In this document: in pieces, positions 18,155-28,700 of the stretch
How positions within the stretch are numbered: the stretch's first letter is position 1
Layout of the letters: the number at the start of each line of letters is the position of its first letter
DNA from: Ruminococcaceae bacterium AB4001
GTDB lineage: Bacteria; Bacillota; Clostridia; Saccharofermentanales; Saccharofermentanaceae
Direction of reading: 5' to 3'
NCBI GenBank assembly: GCA_000621765.1
Contig: JHXJ01000020.1
Span: forward strand, 1 to 59,645
Length of the DNA: 59,645 nucleotides
Notes under the pieces: generated by a model
What the model saw: only the letters and a program-made list of their open reading frames with translations
What the model was told of the DNA's origin: nothing
Database searches by the model: none
Program-made: the position numbers and the translations under genes

Positions 18155-18871
18155 ATGAAGAGTGTTGCTTTACTTACTGCCGGCGGTGTTGGTTCAAGGG
18201 CCAGACAGGATATCCCGAAGCAGTTTCTGCATGTAAACAATAAACCGATAATCATATATACGATGGAAGCATTCCAGCAGCATCCTAATGTGGATGAGAT
18301 CTGCGTTGTAATACTCAAAGGCTGGGAGGAAGTTCTCTGGGCTTATGCCAAGCAGTTCAATATTACCAAGCTCAAGTATGTAACAGTTGGCGGCGAGAGC
18401 GGTCAGGAATCCATCTATAACGGACTTAAGGCCATCCGCGAGTCATCTTCAGATGACGATATCGTCCTCGTTCACGACGGTAACCGTCCTATGTTAAGTC
18501 TGGACATCATCACTGACAGCTTTGTCAAATTCAAGGAATTCGGTTCCGCTGTTGCAGCTATCCCTTGTACGGAAGTAGTTTTCGTATCTCAGGATGGACA
18601 CGAGTCTGATAAGACAATTCCAAGAGAAGAGCTCTGGAGGACACAGACACCTCATACTTACAGGCTAGGCGAGCTTATTGCTGCCCATGAAGAAGCAAAG
18701 CAGAAAGGTATCACCAATATGGCAGCTTCCTGCCAGCTGATGGCGATGTTAGGGAAAAAGACATACTTTTCGAAGGGGTCCGAGAAGAATATCAAGATAA
18801 CCACGACAGAGGATATCGAGATATTCAAGGCTCTTCTGGCTGCAAAGAACGAAGACTGGATCAAGGAATGA
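18155..18871 (+). CDS. IspD/TarI-family cytidylyltransferase
   Basis: The predicted reaction couples CTP to a sugar or polyol phosphate. The 238 residues show ALLTAGGVGSRA, then IPKQFLHVNNKPIIIYT and VLVHDGNRP, the pattern shared by IspD (methylerythritol phosphate) and TarI (ribitol-5-phosphate). It is followed one base later by an NAD-dependent sugar epimerase/dehydratase rather than an isoprenoid gene, and by wall-related genes, so I favour a polyol or sugar CDP-activation role. The ribosome site is GTGAGGA. A motif TGAAATATCAGATATT at 18118 recurs upstream of the surface protein at 20790. Confidence 0.82.
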   Translation: MKSVALLTAGGVGSRARQDIPKQFLHVNNKPIIIYTMEAFQQHPNVDEICVVILKGWEEVLWAYAKQFNITKLKYVTVGGESGQESIYNGLKAIRESSSDDDIVLVHDGNRPMLSLDIITDSFVKFKEFGSAVAAIPCTEVVFVSQDGHESDKTIPREELWRTQTPHTYRLGELIAAHEEAKQKGITNMAASCQLMAMLGKKTYFSKGSEKNIKITTTEDIEIFKALLAAKNEDWIKE

Positions 18872-18872
18872 T

Positions 18873-19913
18873 ATGAGACTTATCGATTCTCAAGTCTACA
18901 AAGATGATCTTACTAAGGCTGCTTCAGGCTCGGATCTTTCTTTCCTTAAAGATAAGAAAGTCCTTATCACTGGCGGCACCGGACTTATCGGATCTGCCGT
19001 TATAGATCTTATCCTGATGAATAACAGCATAAACGCTGCAAATACGGTAGTTTATGCTGCTTCAAGATCTGAGAGTAAAGTTTCAGAACGGTTCGGCTCG
19101 TCTGAATACGTAAAGTGGCTCTATTACGATGCGTTAGAACCGATCGGGTTCGATGAGTCCTTTGACTACATCATTCACTGCGCCGGAAATGCAAGTCCCG
19201 AATTATATGTGAATAAAGCAGTAGAGACCATGCTTATGAACTTTACCGGACTTAACGGGCTTCTTTATTATGCCGTTACTCATCCCGTATCCGGCGTTTT
19301 ATTCCTCTCTTCGAGTGAAGTTTACGGTATAAAAGAGACAGAAAAGCCTTTTTCTGAGGGCGATTACGGGTTTGTGGATCTCCTGCACGTAAGATCTTCT
19401 TATTCAAATTCAAAGAGGGCGGCTGAGACTTTATGCTGTTCATATTCTGGAGAATACGGCATAAGGACAGTCATTGCTCGTCCTGGACATGTTTTCGGAC
19501 CGACTGCTGCAATTAAGGATAACCGCGTATCTTCGCTCTTTGCTTATGAAGTGGCTAAGGGAAAGCATCTTGTTCTTACTTCATCCGGAAGCCAGATTAG
19601 ATCTTATATGTACTGTGTCGATTGCGCCAAAGCACTTCTCTTAATACTTGAGAAGGGAAATTCAGGAGAAGCTTATAATGTCTGCGGCAAAGAGACTACC
19701 ATGATAAGGGAAATGGCAGCTATCCTGGCTGATGAAGCAGGTGTTACCATGACTTATGCCGAACCGACGGAAGAGGAAAAGACTCAGAACAACCCGATGA
19801 ACAATTCCTCTCTGGAAGGAACGAAGCTGTTTTCTTTGGGTTTTGAGCCCTGTTTTACGGCAGAAGAAGGATTAAGGCACACAGTCAGGATATTGAAGGA
19901 CATCTTAGACTGA
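18873..19913 (+). CDS. NAD-dependent epimerase/dehydratase (extended SDR)
   Basis: The 346 residues form an extended short-chain dehydrogenase: VLITGGTGLIGSAV near 30-43 for NAD+, LFLSSSEVYG for the active-site Ser, YSNSKRAAE as YxxxK near 179, and a C-terminal substrate domain (RSYMYCVDCAKALL). The substrate is probably a nucleotide-linked sugar; given the preceding cytidylyltransferase I infer a CDP-linked one. The start lies one base after the previous stop, so the two are coupled. A bidirectional terminator follows. Confidence 0.83.
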   Translation: MRLIDSQVYKDDLTKAASGSDLSFLKDKKVLITGGTGLIGSAVIDLILMNNSINAANTVVYAASRSESKVSERFGSSEYVKWLYYDALEPIGFDESFDYIIHCAGNASPELYVNKAVETMLMNFTGLNGLLYYAVTHPVSGVLFLSSSEVYGIKETEKPFSEGDYGFVDLLHVRSSYSNSKRAAETLCCSYSGEYGIRTVIARPGHVFGPTAAIKDNRVSSLFAYEVAKGKHLVLTSSGSQIRSYMYCVDCAKALLLILEKGNSGEAYNVCGKETTMIREMAAILADEAGVTMTYAEPTEEEKTQNNPMNNSSLEGTKLFSLGFEPCFTAEEGLRHTVRILKDILD

Positions 19914-19941
19914 GTTTTCCGATTGTTTTCATGCAATATTA

Positions 19942-19974
19942 AAGGCGGTCCGAAGCATTGCTTTGAACCGCCTT
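19942..19974. terminator. Bidirectional terminator between convergent genes
   Basis: AAGGCGGT (19942-19949) pairs perfectly with ACCGCCTT (19967-19974) around a 17-base loop. The T-tract on the plus side is short (GTTTAA). It separates the epimerase gene from the convergent zinc-ribbon gene. Confidence 0.7.
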
Positions 19975-19999
19975 GTTTAATCTAGTCTGTTCTAAAAAA

Positions 20000-20614
20000 T
20001 CAGTTCATCTCGCTGATTGCAGCAAGGATGATCATAAGGAACCAGAAGGCGAAGTAAGCTGTAACGCAGCATGCACCGATGAGTCCGCCCAATGAGAGGT
20101 ACTTACCGATTCTTGCCTTACCGAAGAGCTGGCCGGCTTTTTCGGTGAACTGCTTAGCCTTGTTAAGGCCGATAGCGCCGAAGATGATGCCGAGGAAGCT
20201 GAGGAAGAAAGAGCAGGCAAAAGCGATAGACATGATACCCATGATCATGACGCTCTTAGCAAGCTCGGGATCGTCTGTGATAGGACCGCCCATGGGAGTT
20301 ACAGGAACTGACTGAGGCTGAGCATATACAGGCTGAACGGGAGCAACGGGAACTGCCTGGGGCTGAGGTGCAGGTGCAGGAGCCGGCTGATAAGCGGGAG
20401 TAGCCTGATAAGCAGGTTCAACGGGAGTTGCTACCGGAATTGCAGCAACAGGAGCTGCCTCTACGGGAGCTGCTACGGGAACGGGCTCAGCGATAGGCTC
20501 TGCTACAGGTGCAGGTGCTTCAACGCGCTGTGCAACTGACTCTACCTTTGCGCCGCAATTGGGGCAGAAAGCGTTTCCTTCTTCGAATTGTGATCCGCAA
20601 TTAGTACAAAACAT
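20000..20614 (-). CDS. Zinc-ribbon protein with Pro/Ala-rich linker and membrane C-terminus
   Basis: The 204 residues start MFCTNCGSQFEEGNAFCPNC, a four-Cys zinc ribbon (CxxC...CxxC). A low-complexity linker of Ala, Pro, Val and Gln spans about 30-110. Two or three hydrophobic segments follow, with FLGIIFGAIGLNKAK between them, like DUF4190-type membrane proteins. No enzymatic motif is present. The arrangement is common in Bacillota and the function is unknown. A good promoter on the same strand lies at 20651-20679 and GGAGGA precedes the ATG. Confidence 0.8.
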   Translation of the reverse strand: MFCTNCGSQFEEGNAFCPNCGAKVESVAQRVEAPAPVAEPIAEPVPVAAPVEAAPVAAIPVATPVEPAYQATPAYQPAPAPAPQPQAVPVAPVQPVYAQPQSVPVTPMGGPITDDPELAKSVMIMGIMSIAFACSFFLSFLGIIFGAIGLNKAKQFTEKAGQLFGKARIGKYLSLGGLIGACCVTAYFAFWFLMIILAAISEMN

Positions 20615-20650
20615 ATATTATCCTCCACTCATTTTTAATTGGATAAAGAG

Positions 20651-20679
20651 ATAATACCATTCTTAATGTCTTGTATCAA
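20651..20679 (-). promoter_or_regulatory. Promoter of the zinc-ribbon gene
   Basis: Reading the minus strand, TTGATA (20679-20674) and TATTAT (20656-20651) are 17 bases apart, upstream of GGAGGA and the ATG at 20614. Confidence 0.6.
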
Positions 20680-20789
20680 TTTATATGAAATTTATTAATC
20701 GTTCAAATTTTTAACCCTGATTTCGCGATATAATGTGAAATATCAAATATTCATTATTCCTTTATTCGGGCTTTTGAAGGGAGATCTAT

Positions 20790-23700
20790 ATGAACAAACG
20801 AATATTTACCAAACTTTCGAGCATTGCTGTCACTATGGCGATAGTAATGTCTTATGGCATGTTTATCAATGCAGATGAGATCAATACGACTGTCTCATTC
20901 GAAGAGACCGTAGTTTCCGATGCCGGACCTGACAGTACAGAGATGGCAGAGGGATTTATCGAGCAGAAGATGTCGAGGGGCGAGGAAGCCTGCTATGCCA
21001 AGTACGACTATTCGACATATCTTTCCGGAGCTAACCTCATAGCATTCAATTATCTCCGTCCGGAGATCGTCAAGATTGCTAATGGTGAGGCAACTTCATC
21101 GAAGATCGTTATCCCTGACAGCGTTCTGACGATTACATACTCCAACGAAGATCTTGGCATTGACGACTTCAGAACTGCTTCACAAGAAGAAATCTCTGCA
21201 GCTCTCGCTGAACATTCGGAATTTACTACCAAACCGATAATGGATGCATTGCTCATGAGCTCTCCTTACGAACTCTATTGGTACGATAAGACGAAAGGAT
21301 GCAGCATCAGATACAGCTGGAGCTACAATTCAACCAAACTCAGCCTTTTAAACTTCGAGTTTGACTTCTCGGTTGCAAGTGAATACCAGGACGGTGACCT
21401 TTATACCGTCAACAGCAGTTTCGCTGAAGCGCTGGACAAGGCAGCTGCTAAGGTCAACCTGATAATAGAGCAGAATGCGGGTCTGGATGATTACAATAAG
21501 TTAATGGCATATAACGACGCTATCTGCCTCCTAACAGACTATAACCATCCTGCGGCAGACGGTGGTGTCAGTTACGGCAATCCCTGGCAGCTCGTCTGGG
21601 TATTTGACGGTTCCGATTCAACAAAGGTCGTATGTGAAGGTTATTCAAAGGCTTTCCAGTATCTTTGCGACAATTCCGCATTTGATTGTGACACCCTCTA
21701 TGCTATCAGTGTTTCAGGCTCGATACCCGAAGGCAATCATATGTGGAACATAGTCCACATGGATGACGGCAAGAACTACCTTGTTGACGTTACAAACTCC
21801 GATCCCGGCGGAAACGGCAATGTAGGCTACAAATATTTCCTTAAGGGTGCTACTTCCGGTTCAGTAAGTACAGGATATACTGTTAACTCAACAAAGTTCA
21901 CGTATAAATCAACGGTAATTTCTTTTATTGACGAAGATGTTCTTACTCTCGCTTCATCAGATTATGAGTATGTTCCTGCTGAGGAATACGATCTCACATT
22001 AGCTGACTGTACAAACGGTTCTGCAACTCTCTCGAAGACTGAGGCCAGGGCAGGTACTACGGTCGAAGTCACCGTTAATCCTAATACCGGCTTCGAACTC
22101 GATACCATTAAGGTAAACGATGAAGCTATAACAGGTACTTCCTTCACGATGCCTGAAAGCGAAGTAATTGTTGAAGTAATTTTCAAGAAGTCAGTATATT
22201 CATTAACACTTGGCCAGCTTCAGGACTGTACTGCAACATTAAGCGATACATCAGCAAGCTATGGTGATATTATCAAAGTAAACGTAACTCCTTCTGAAGG
22301 TTATGAATTCGACTATATCAAGATTAATGGTGTTTCTGATTCATCCAAGTCATTCATTATGCCGGCAGAAGCTGTCACTGTTGATGTATACTGCAAAAAG
22401 ACAGACTATACTTTATCAATCGGTGTTGAAGATAACTGCACAGCAACCCTTAACCATTATATAGCCAATATAGGTGATGAGATCACTGTTGATGTAATTC
22501 CTGCAGACGGTTATGAATTCGATTACATCAAGGTCAATGGCATAGTCAATAATTCGACATCGTTTACTATGCCTGCAGAAAATGTAAAAGTTGACGTCTA
22601 TTGCAAGAAGATCGACTACGTAATCACTGTTGTTGCATCAAACGGAGATTTGAACGTTCCCGATACGGCAAATGCAGGAGATACTATTACAATTACTGCT
22701 TTACCCGATATTGGATATGTACTTGATTCAATTACTGTAAACGGCGAAACCATTGAAGGCAATGAATTTGTAATGCCTTATGAAAATGTAACTATTGAAG
22801 CTGTTTTCGAGCTTGCTGAATACTCTCTCTCGATCAGAGCTGCAAATGGCTGCGAGGCTTCACTTTCTGCTGCTACAGCTAATTACGGTGATGAGATTAC
22901 GGTTACCGTTACTCCGGATACCGGATATGAATACGATTATATCCTCGTAAACGGTATCAAACAGACTGAACTGACATTTGCGATGCCTGCAGAAAATGTC
23001 ATTATCGACGTTTACTGCAAAGCGATCGAATATAATGTACTGCTTGATCAGGCCGATAATTGTGATGTAACTTTAAGTAAGGATAAGGCTTTCTATGGTG
23101 ACGTGATCACTATAACTGTTGATCCCGATGAAGGATATGTGCTTGATTATGTCACGGTCAACGGTACTAAGATTGACGTTGCTGCATTTAGTATGCCAGC
23201 TGAAGATGTTACGGTAATTGTCGTTTGCAAGAAATGTGATTACCAGATTAAGATCGATACAGTTCAGAATTGCGATGTCTCATTAAGCGCTTCCAGCGCT
23301 AACTTCGGTGATGAGATCACTGTTACTGTTACTCCTCTGCAGGGATATGGTCTCAGCTATATCAAAGTTAACGGTGAGGTTATTACCGGAACAAAATTCA
23401 TTATGCCGGCTAATGATGTCTTACTCGAAGTCGTATGCGTAATTAAGGACTTCAGCATTACACTTGGTCAGGCTGATAACTGCGAAGCTACATTTAATAC
23501 AACGTCTGCTAACTTCGGTGACGAGATTACTGTAACTGTTGTTCCTGCTGATGGTTATGAACTTGACTACATCAAGGTAAATAATGAGATCGTTTACACC
23601 AATACATTTACAATGCCTGCTGAAGACGTTACGGTTGATGTAATTTGTAAACTTATCGACTATGCGATCATCGTTGAAGATACGACAGGCGGAACCGTAA

Positions 23701-25622
23701 CAGCACCAGAGACAGCAAATGCAGGTGATTCTGTTACCGTAACTGCAACTCCTAATGAAGGTTATAAGCTCGGTTCTATCAAGGTAAATGGTGAGGCCAT
23801 AACAGGCACATCTTTTACAATGCCTGCAGGTGAAGTAACTATTACCGTTACTTTTGCCAAGATATCTTATAAGATCACTGTCGTAGGCAATGACTATGGT
23901 ACTGCTAAGCCTTCTAAGACAAGTGCTCATATTGGTGATAAGATCACTATTAAGCTTATCGGCGATGTCTATACTGAGCTTGAGTACATTAAGGTCAACG
24001 GCGAGATCTTGGAAGGCACAACTTTTACGATGCCTGCTTCCAACGTAACTGTTGAGGTAGCTTTCAAGCCTATTCTCTTTAATATCTCAGTTACAACCGA
24101 TGGCAACGGTACAGCTACCGCAACATGTGATTCTGCTGGATACGATGATGAAGTCACAGTTACCGCAATACCTGCTGAAGGCTATGAACTCGATAAGATC
24201 ACTGTAAACGGTACAGAGATCGAAGGAACATCATTCTTAATGGACGGATTCGAGACCAGCGTCGTTGTTACATTTAAGAAGTCTGTTTATTCCATTACAC
24301 TCGATAATGTCGAGAATGGTTCAGCTTCGCTGTCTGCAACTTCTGCAAGCTTGGGTGATGAGATCACAATTACTCCGAAACCTGCTGAAGGATATGAATT
24401 GGATTCTATCCTCGTTAACGGTGAAGCAATTGAGGGTACATCGTTCATAATGGACGGCGTTGATACTAATGTTGTTGTTGCTTTCAAGAAGACTTTATAT
24501 TCCGTTACACTCGAAACTAATAAAAACTGTTATGCCGAACTGTCCGCAACTTCTGCAGGCTTGGGTGATGTGATTACGATTACTGTTAAACCCGTTACTG
24601 GATACGAATTGGATTCTATCCTTGTTAACGGTGAAGCTATTGAGGGCACATCGTTCACGATGCCTGCCAAGGATACGACGGTTGAGGTTAAGCTTAAGGT
24701 AGCGGCTGGTTACAATAAGGTTAAACTCGATTATGACCCCAATATTGTAATTCTTGAAGGCATAGACAATGAAACTGTCGCACTTAAAGGAATGACAATT
24801 TATGTTAGGGTAGCCATTCAACCAGAATATCAAACAACGTATCAAATTCTTGGCCTTATAGTGGATGGAACTTTTATTGAACCTAGTGAAGATGGTAGAT
24901 ATTTAATTGTAATTTCGAGTGGAGATTTTGAGTTCAAGGTTTTATATGGTGAATTACGAAATGGCTGGTTTGATGTATACGGAAACACATTTTTCTATGA
25001 AAACGGACTAAGAAAAACAGGTTGGGTTGAAGATAATAATAACTGGTACTATTTAGAGCATGATTCCGGTGTAAGAGAAACCGGCTGGGTCAAAGACAGC
25101 GGCAACTGGTATTACATGGATGAACAGACTGCCGAGATGCAGACAGGCTGGGTCAAAGACAACAACACCTGGTATTACATGAAAGATTCCGGCGCTATGG
25201 CTACCGGATGGGTTCAGAATAATGGCAATTGGTATTATTTATCCAATTCCGGAGCAATGACAACTGGATGGAAGCAGATTGGTGGCAATTGGTATTTGTT
25301 CGATAACAACGGCTCTATGAAAGTTGGTTGGGTTAAGGAGAATAACGATTGGTATTACTTAAAATCTAACGGTGAAATGGCTACCGGATGGTTTGAAGTA
25401 GCTGGAAAATGGTTTTTCTTCTCCAATTCTGGCGCGATGGTAAGAGGCTGGTTATCCCAAGATAACAATTGGTACTATTTGAAAGATTCCGGAGAAATGG
25501 CAAGCAATGAATGGGCTATTATTGATAATGATTATTACTATTTCTACCAAAACGGAGTAATGGCTGCAGATACTACTATTAACGGTTATTATGTAGATAA
25601 ATCAGGTAGATGGATAATGTAA
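20790..25622 (+). CDS. Secreted surface protein: transglutaminase-like domain, 13 InlB-type repeats, choline-binding-type repeats
   Basis: The 1610-residue protein begins with a signal peptide (charged MNKRIFTK, hydrophobic core, cut near INA). A transglutaminase/protease-like domain follows, with the triad Cys near 281 (VCEGYSKAF), His near 317 (NHMWNIV) and Asp near 332 (YLVDVTNSD). From about 400 to 1305 there are 13 repeats of about 70 residues, each with GDEITVTV, GYE.DYIKVNG and a TMPAE-type end, matching the divergent InlB B-repeat fold. The last about 200 residues are ten aromatic repeats of the GWVKDNNTWYYM kind that bind choline or wall polymers. ATG 20790 has GGGAG upstream. A terminator at 25639 makes it monocistronic. 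I infer a wall-bound stalk presenting a Cys enzyme; whether that is cross-linking or proteolytic is open. Confidence 0.9.
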   Translation: MNKRIFTKLSSIAVTMAIVMSYGMFINADEINTTVSFEETVVSDAGPDSTEMAEGFIEQKMSRGEEACYAKYDYSTYLSGANLIAFNYLRPEIVKIANGEATSSKIVIPDSVLTITYSNEDLGIDDFRTASQEEISAALAEHSEFTTKPIMDALLMSSPYELYWYDKTKGCSIRYSWSYNSTKLSLLNFEFDFSVASEYQDGDLYTVNSSFAEALDKAAAKVNLIIEQNAGLDDYNKLMAYNDAICLLTDYNHPAADGGVSYGNPWQLVWVFDGSDSTKVVCEGYSKAFQYLCDNSAFDCDTLYAISVSGSIPEGNHMWNIVHMDDGKNYLVDVTNSDPGGNGNVGYKYFLKGATSGSVSTGYTVNSTKFTYKSTVISFIDEDVLTLASSDYEYVPAEEYDLTLADCTNGSATLSKTEARAGTTVEVTVNPNTGFELDTIKVNDEAITGTSFTMPESEVIVEVIFKKSVYSLTLGQLQDCTATLSDTSASYGDIIKVNVTPSEGYEFDYIKINGVSDSSKSFIMPAEAVTVDVYCKKTDYTLSIGVEDNCTATLNHYIANIGDEITVDVIPADGYEFDYIKVNGIVNNSTSFTMPAENVKVDVYCKKIDYVITVVASNGDLNVPDTANAGDTITITALPDIGYVLDSITVNGETIEGNEFVMPYENVTIEAVFELAEYSLSIRAANGCEASLSAATANYGDEITVTVTPDTGYEYDYILVNGIKQTELTFAMPAENVIIDVYCKAIEYNVLLDQADNCDVTLSKDKAFYGDVITITVDPDEGYVLDYVTVNGTKIDVAAFSMPAEDVTVIVVCKKCDYQIKIDTVQNCDVSLSASSANFGDEITVTVTPLQGYGLSYIKVNGEVITGTKFIMPANDVLLEVVCVIKDFSITLGQADNCEATFNTTSANFGDEITVTVVPADGYELDYIKVNNEIVYTNTFTMPAEDVTVDVICKLIDYAIIVEDTTGGTVTAPETANAGDSVTVTATPNEGYKLGSIKVNGEAITGTSFTMPAGEVTITVTFAKISYKITVVGNDYGTAKPSKTSAHIGDKITIKLIGDVYTELEYIKVNGEILEGTTFTMPASNVTVEVAFKPILFNISVTTDGNGTATATCDSAGYDDEVTVTAIPAEGYELDKITVNGTEIEGTSFLMDGFETSVVVTFKKSVYSITLDNVENGSASLSATSASLGDEITITPKPAEGYELDSILVNGEAIEGTSFIMDGVDTNVVVAFKKTLYSVTLETNKNCYAELSATSAGLGDVITITVKPVTGYELDSILVNGEAIEGTSFTMPAKDTTVEVKLKVAAGYNKVKLDYDPNIVILEGIDNETVALKGMTIYVRVAIQPEYQTTYQILGLIVDGTFIEPSEDGRYLIVISSGDFEFKVLYGELRNGWFDVYGNTFFYENGLRKTGWVEDNNNWYYLEHDSGVRETGWVKDSGNWYYMDEQTAEMQTGWVKDNNTWYYMKDSGAMATGWVQNNGNWYYLSNSGAMTTGWKQIGGNWYLFDNNGSMKVGWVKENNDWYYLKSNGEMATGWFEVAGKWFFFSNSGAMVRGWLSQDNNWYYLKDSGEMASNEWAIIDNDYYYFYQNGVMAADTTINGYYVDKSGRWIM

Positions 25623-25638
25623 AATTATTTAATTAATG

Positions 25639-25680
25639 AAGGGCTGTCGCAGTAATTATGTGGCAGCCCTTAATTTTCTT
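25639..25680 (+). terminator. Terminator of the first surface protein gene
   Basis: AAGGGCTGTCGCA (25639-25651) pairs with TGTGGCAGCCCTT (25659-25671), with two G-U pairs, followed by TAATTTTCTTTTT. Confidence 0.85.
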
Positions 25681-25789
25681 TTTAGATTTAAATATTGTAA
25701 TTAAATAATTTATCAGCACTTGTCCGAATAGAAAATTTGGTTTGCGATTATATCATCAGATTTTTGAATATGCATTATGAGGTAGAAAC

Positions 25790-28700
25790 ATGAAAATCAA
25801 GGCATTATTGACTTCCATGGCAGTGGTTGTGATCAGTTGCGGCGTTTTAATGTCAGAGGCAGCCACGCTTTATGAAAACCCGGTATCTAAATTTGAATCT
25901 TATCAGGTTAATTTTGTATATGATGATGTAAATACTGAGCATGAAAAAGTCCAATCTCAGTTTACATATAATGACGGGTATTTCCTTCAGGATGCAACAA
26001 AGTTGAATGGTGAGATAGCCAAAATGTCTGTCGCTTTGGCTGCAACTGCTTATGACATTGATGATATAACCTCTGTTCTGACTAATTCCAAAGCTGACGG
26101 CGGTATGGGATTTACAATAGAGAATTATGATACCCAGAGCATATCTTATGATGACAGCAGACTTTCGTTATATGATAATGACCATGTAGCCTATACTATT
26201 GCCAGTAAAAGAGTCAATGGGTATATGGTTTATTGTGTTCCTGTAAGAGGAACAGGACCTAACGCCGAGTGGTTTAGTGATTTTAATTTAGGCGAAGATA
26301 TGATACATGAAGGGTTTAACGCCGCCGCTTCTGAGTTATATGATGATTTAAGTTTTTTCCTTGATAATGATGGTGTTTCTTCTTTAAATACGATAGTTCT
26401 TCTTACCGGTCATAGTAGAGGCGCAGCAGTAACCAATATTGTTGCCGGGTGGCTTGATGATGATAATCAGATTCCGGATAATCAGATTTTCGGTTATACA
26501 TTCGCATGTCCGGGTGTCAGTTTAGGTGCTGACCATTCGTTAAGGAACATCTATAACTTCAACAATCCCGGAGATCTCATAACACTTCTTCCGATGGAAG
26601 ATTGGGGATATGAAAGAAACGGTATTGATATTGATGTGTATAGCGGAACTTTACCTACAAAAGATAATGTTTATTATCAATTTGACCGGATATCTAGTAT
26701 TGACTGCCGTTCTGAAGATAATCCATATACTTATCTTAATCTCATCAGAACGCTGATACCGGATAAAGATACTTTTATGAAAACCCAATATCAAGTGTTA
26801 TTCAGGTTTATAGCATATGTTTTAGGCGGAAAGAATAATGTTGAAAACCCATGGGATATGATCTCATATAATAATTATGAGCTCTTAGGTGTTATCGCAG
26901 TTACTCTCCTTAAGTTACAAAATGACTTCAAGAACGGGAACATACTTGATAATGTCTACAAGTTCTTCGTTGATTACAACCTTAACGTCAACGAATCATA
27001 TGAAGAATTAATCCGTGCTTGTGATTCCTGGCTTAAAACAGATAATCTTGATATTGATCATCTTGGAACGACATTAGAAGGTCGAAGAATCAATGATTTG
27101 GTTCAAGTAAATATCAAATCAGAAGCTGACATATATCTTGCAAAATCAAAGATGCAGGATTTGTTAACCAGGGTCGGATGTTTGGCGAAAGATAATATGA
27201 GTATGATTTCTTTATTTATAAGTCCAAGCGGAAATATAATAGATTCTATTACTCATGGTCATGTTCAGTTCTTTTATGTTTCATTGATTAATTCGTTATT
27301 CCTCGGCTATAGAGGCTGGTACTATTATAATAGTACTGCGTTTGAGTTGTGTGGTGATAATTCATTCGACGGTTTTTCTTACAATTCCATAATGGATATA
27401 GGTGAAGAGTGTTTTAGTAATTCCCAAAGTATCAAATCCGTAATTCTGCCTGAGAACTTATATAGCATTCAAAAACTTGCCTTTTATGAATGTCGAGATC
27501 TGTCTGGTGAAGTTGATCTTCCTGTAGGTATCAGAACAATAGGGGAGCAAGCATTTTATTACTGTCAGAACATAACCGGAAAGATAGCGATTCCTGATGG
27601 TGTAAAAGAAATAAAAGATAATTCCTTTGCATTATGCAGCAATATCGTAGAGGTTATAATTCCTGAATCGGTTCGTAAAATTGGCAAGTCTTCATTTATT
27701 GGTGATTCTCGTATACAACGATTAACAATACCTTGTTATACAGAATTTGATACAACATATAATGATTCTTCTTTTGGTGAATTAAATCAGCTCGAATATG
27801 TATCAATTACAGGAAGCGGATCTTCAATCGATTTTTCGGAGACGTCTGTAAAAGGTCCTTGGAGTTACAGTAAGACAGATGAACTTGTAATAGAAGTATC
27901 AGAAGGAATAACAAGAATAGGCGATTACTATTTCTATGGATGCGGTAATCTTAAAGAACTGAACATACCGAGTACTGTAAAAGAAATTGGTAATTATGCT
28001 TATTGCAGTTGTAATAACAGTGATACTGTGGATGCATGCAAGCTTAATTTGCCAAAGGGTTTAGAGAGTATCGGCGAATATGCATTCTATTATTGTCACA
28101 GAATTAATGGAGACATTAATCTGCCTGAAGGTCTTACATATATAGGAGACTATGCATTTTTACAATGTGAAAGCTTAACAGGTGAAGTTGTTATACCAGA
28201 AGGAATCACTGAGATAAATAAAGGTGTTTTTTCTTGCTGCTCAAGTATCTCGAAGGCAACTATTCATAACGGAGTAATTTCTTTAGGCGATGGTGCTTTT
28301 TCTTATTGTAGCAGCCTGAAGGATTTAACGATTCCCGGAACTAATTTTGTCATTGAAAATGATACGGTTTTTAAAAAATGTGATTGTATAAATTATGTTC
28401 TCATAACAGGTCAAGGCGAGATGGTAATCTGCAAACCGGATACTTATTCTTATTTTTATGATCTTGATATTAAATATTGCACCTATACCCCTTGGTATAT
28501 TAGTACTGCAGACTCGATCGAAGTAGAAATATCTGATGGAATTACCAGTATACAAAACTATGCATTTGCACTCTGTGGAAATTTGACTAGCATAAACATT
28601 CCAAGTACTGTAACAAAAATCGGTGACGCTGCATATTTCGATTGTTCAAAAGCTTCCGGCAGACTTGTTTTGCCAAGCGGTTTAACAGAGATAGGCGTCG

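Noticed and set aside
23421-23930. Long minus-strand open frame within the InlB-type repeats
   Set aside because: It is a mirror of the repetitive coding sequence on the plus strand, with no ribosome site or recognisable domain; the same holds for other antisense frames across the window.
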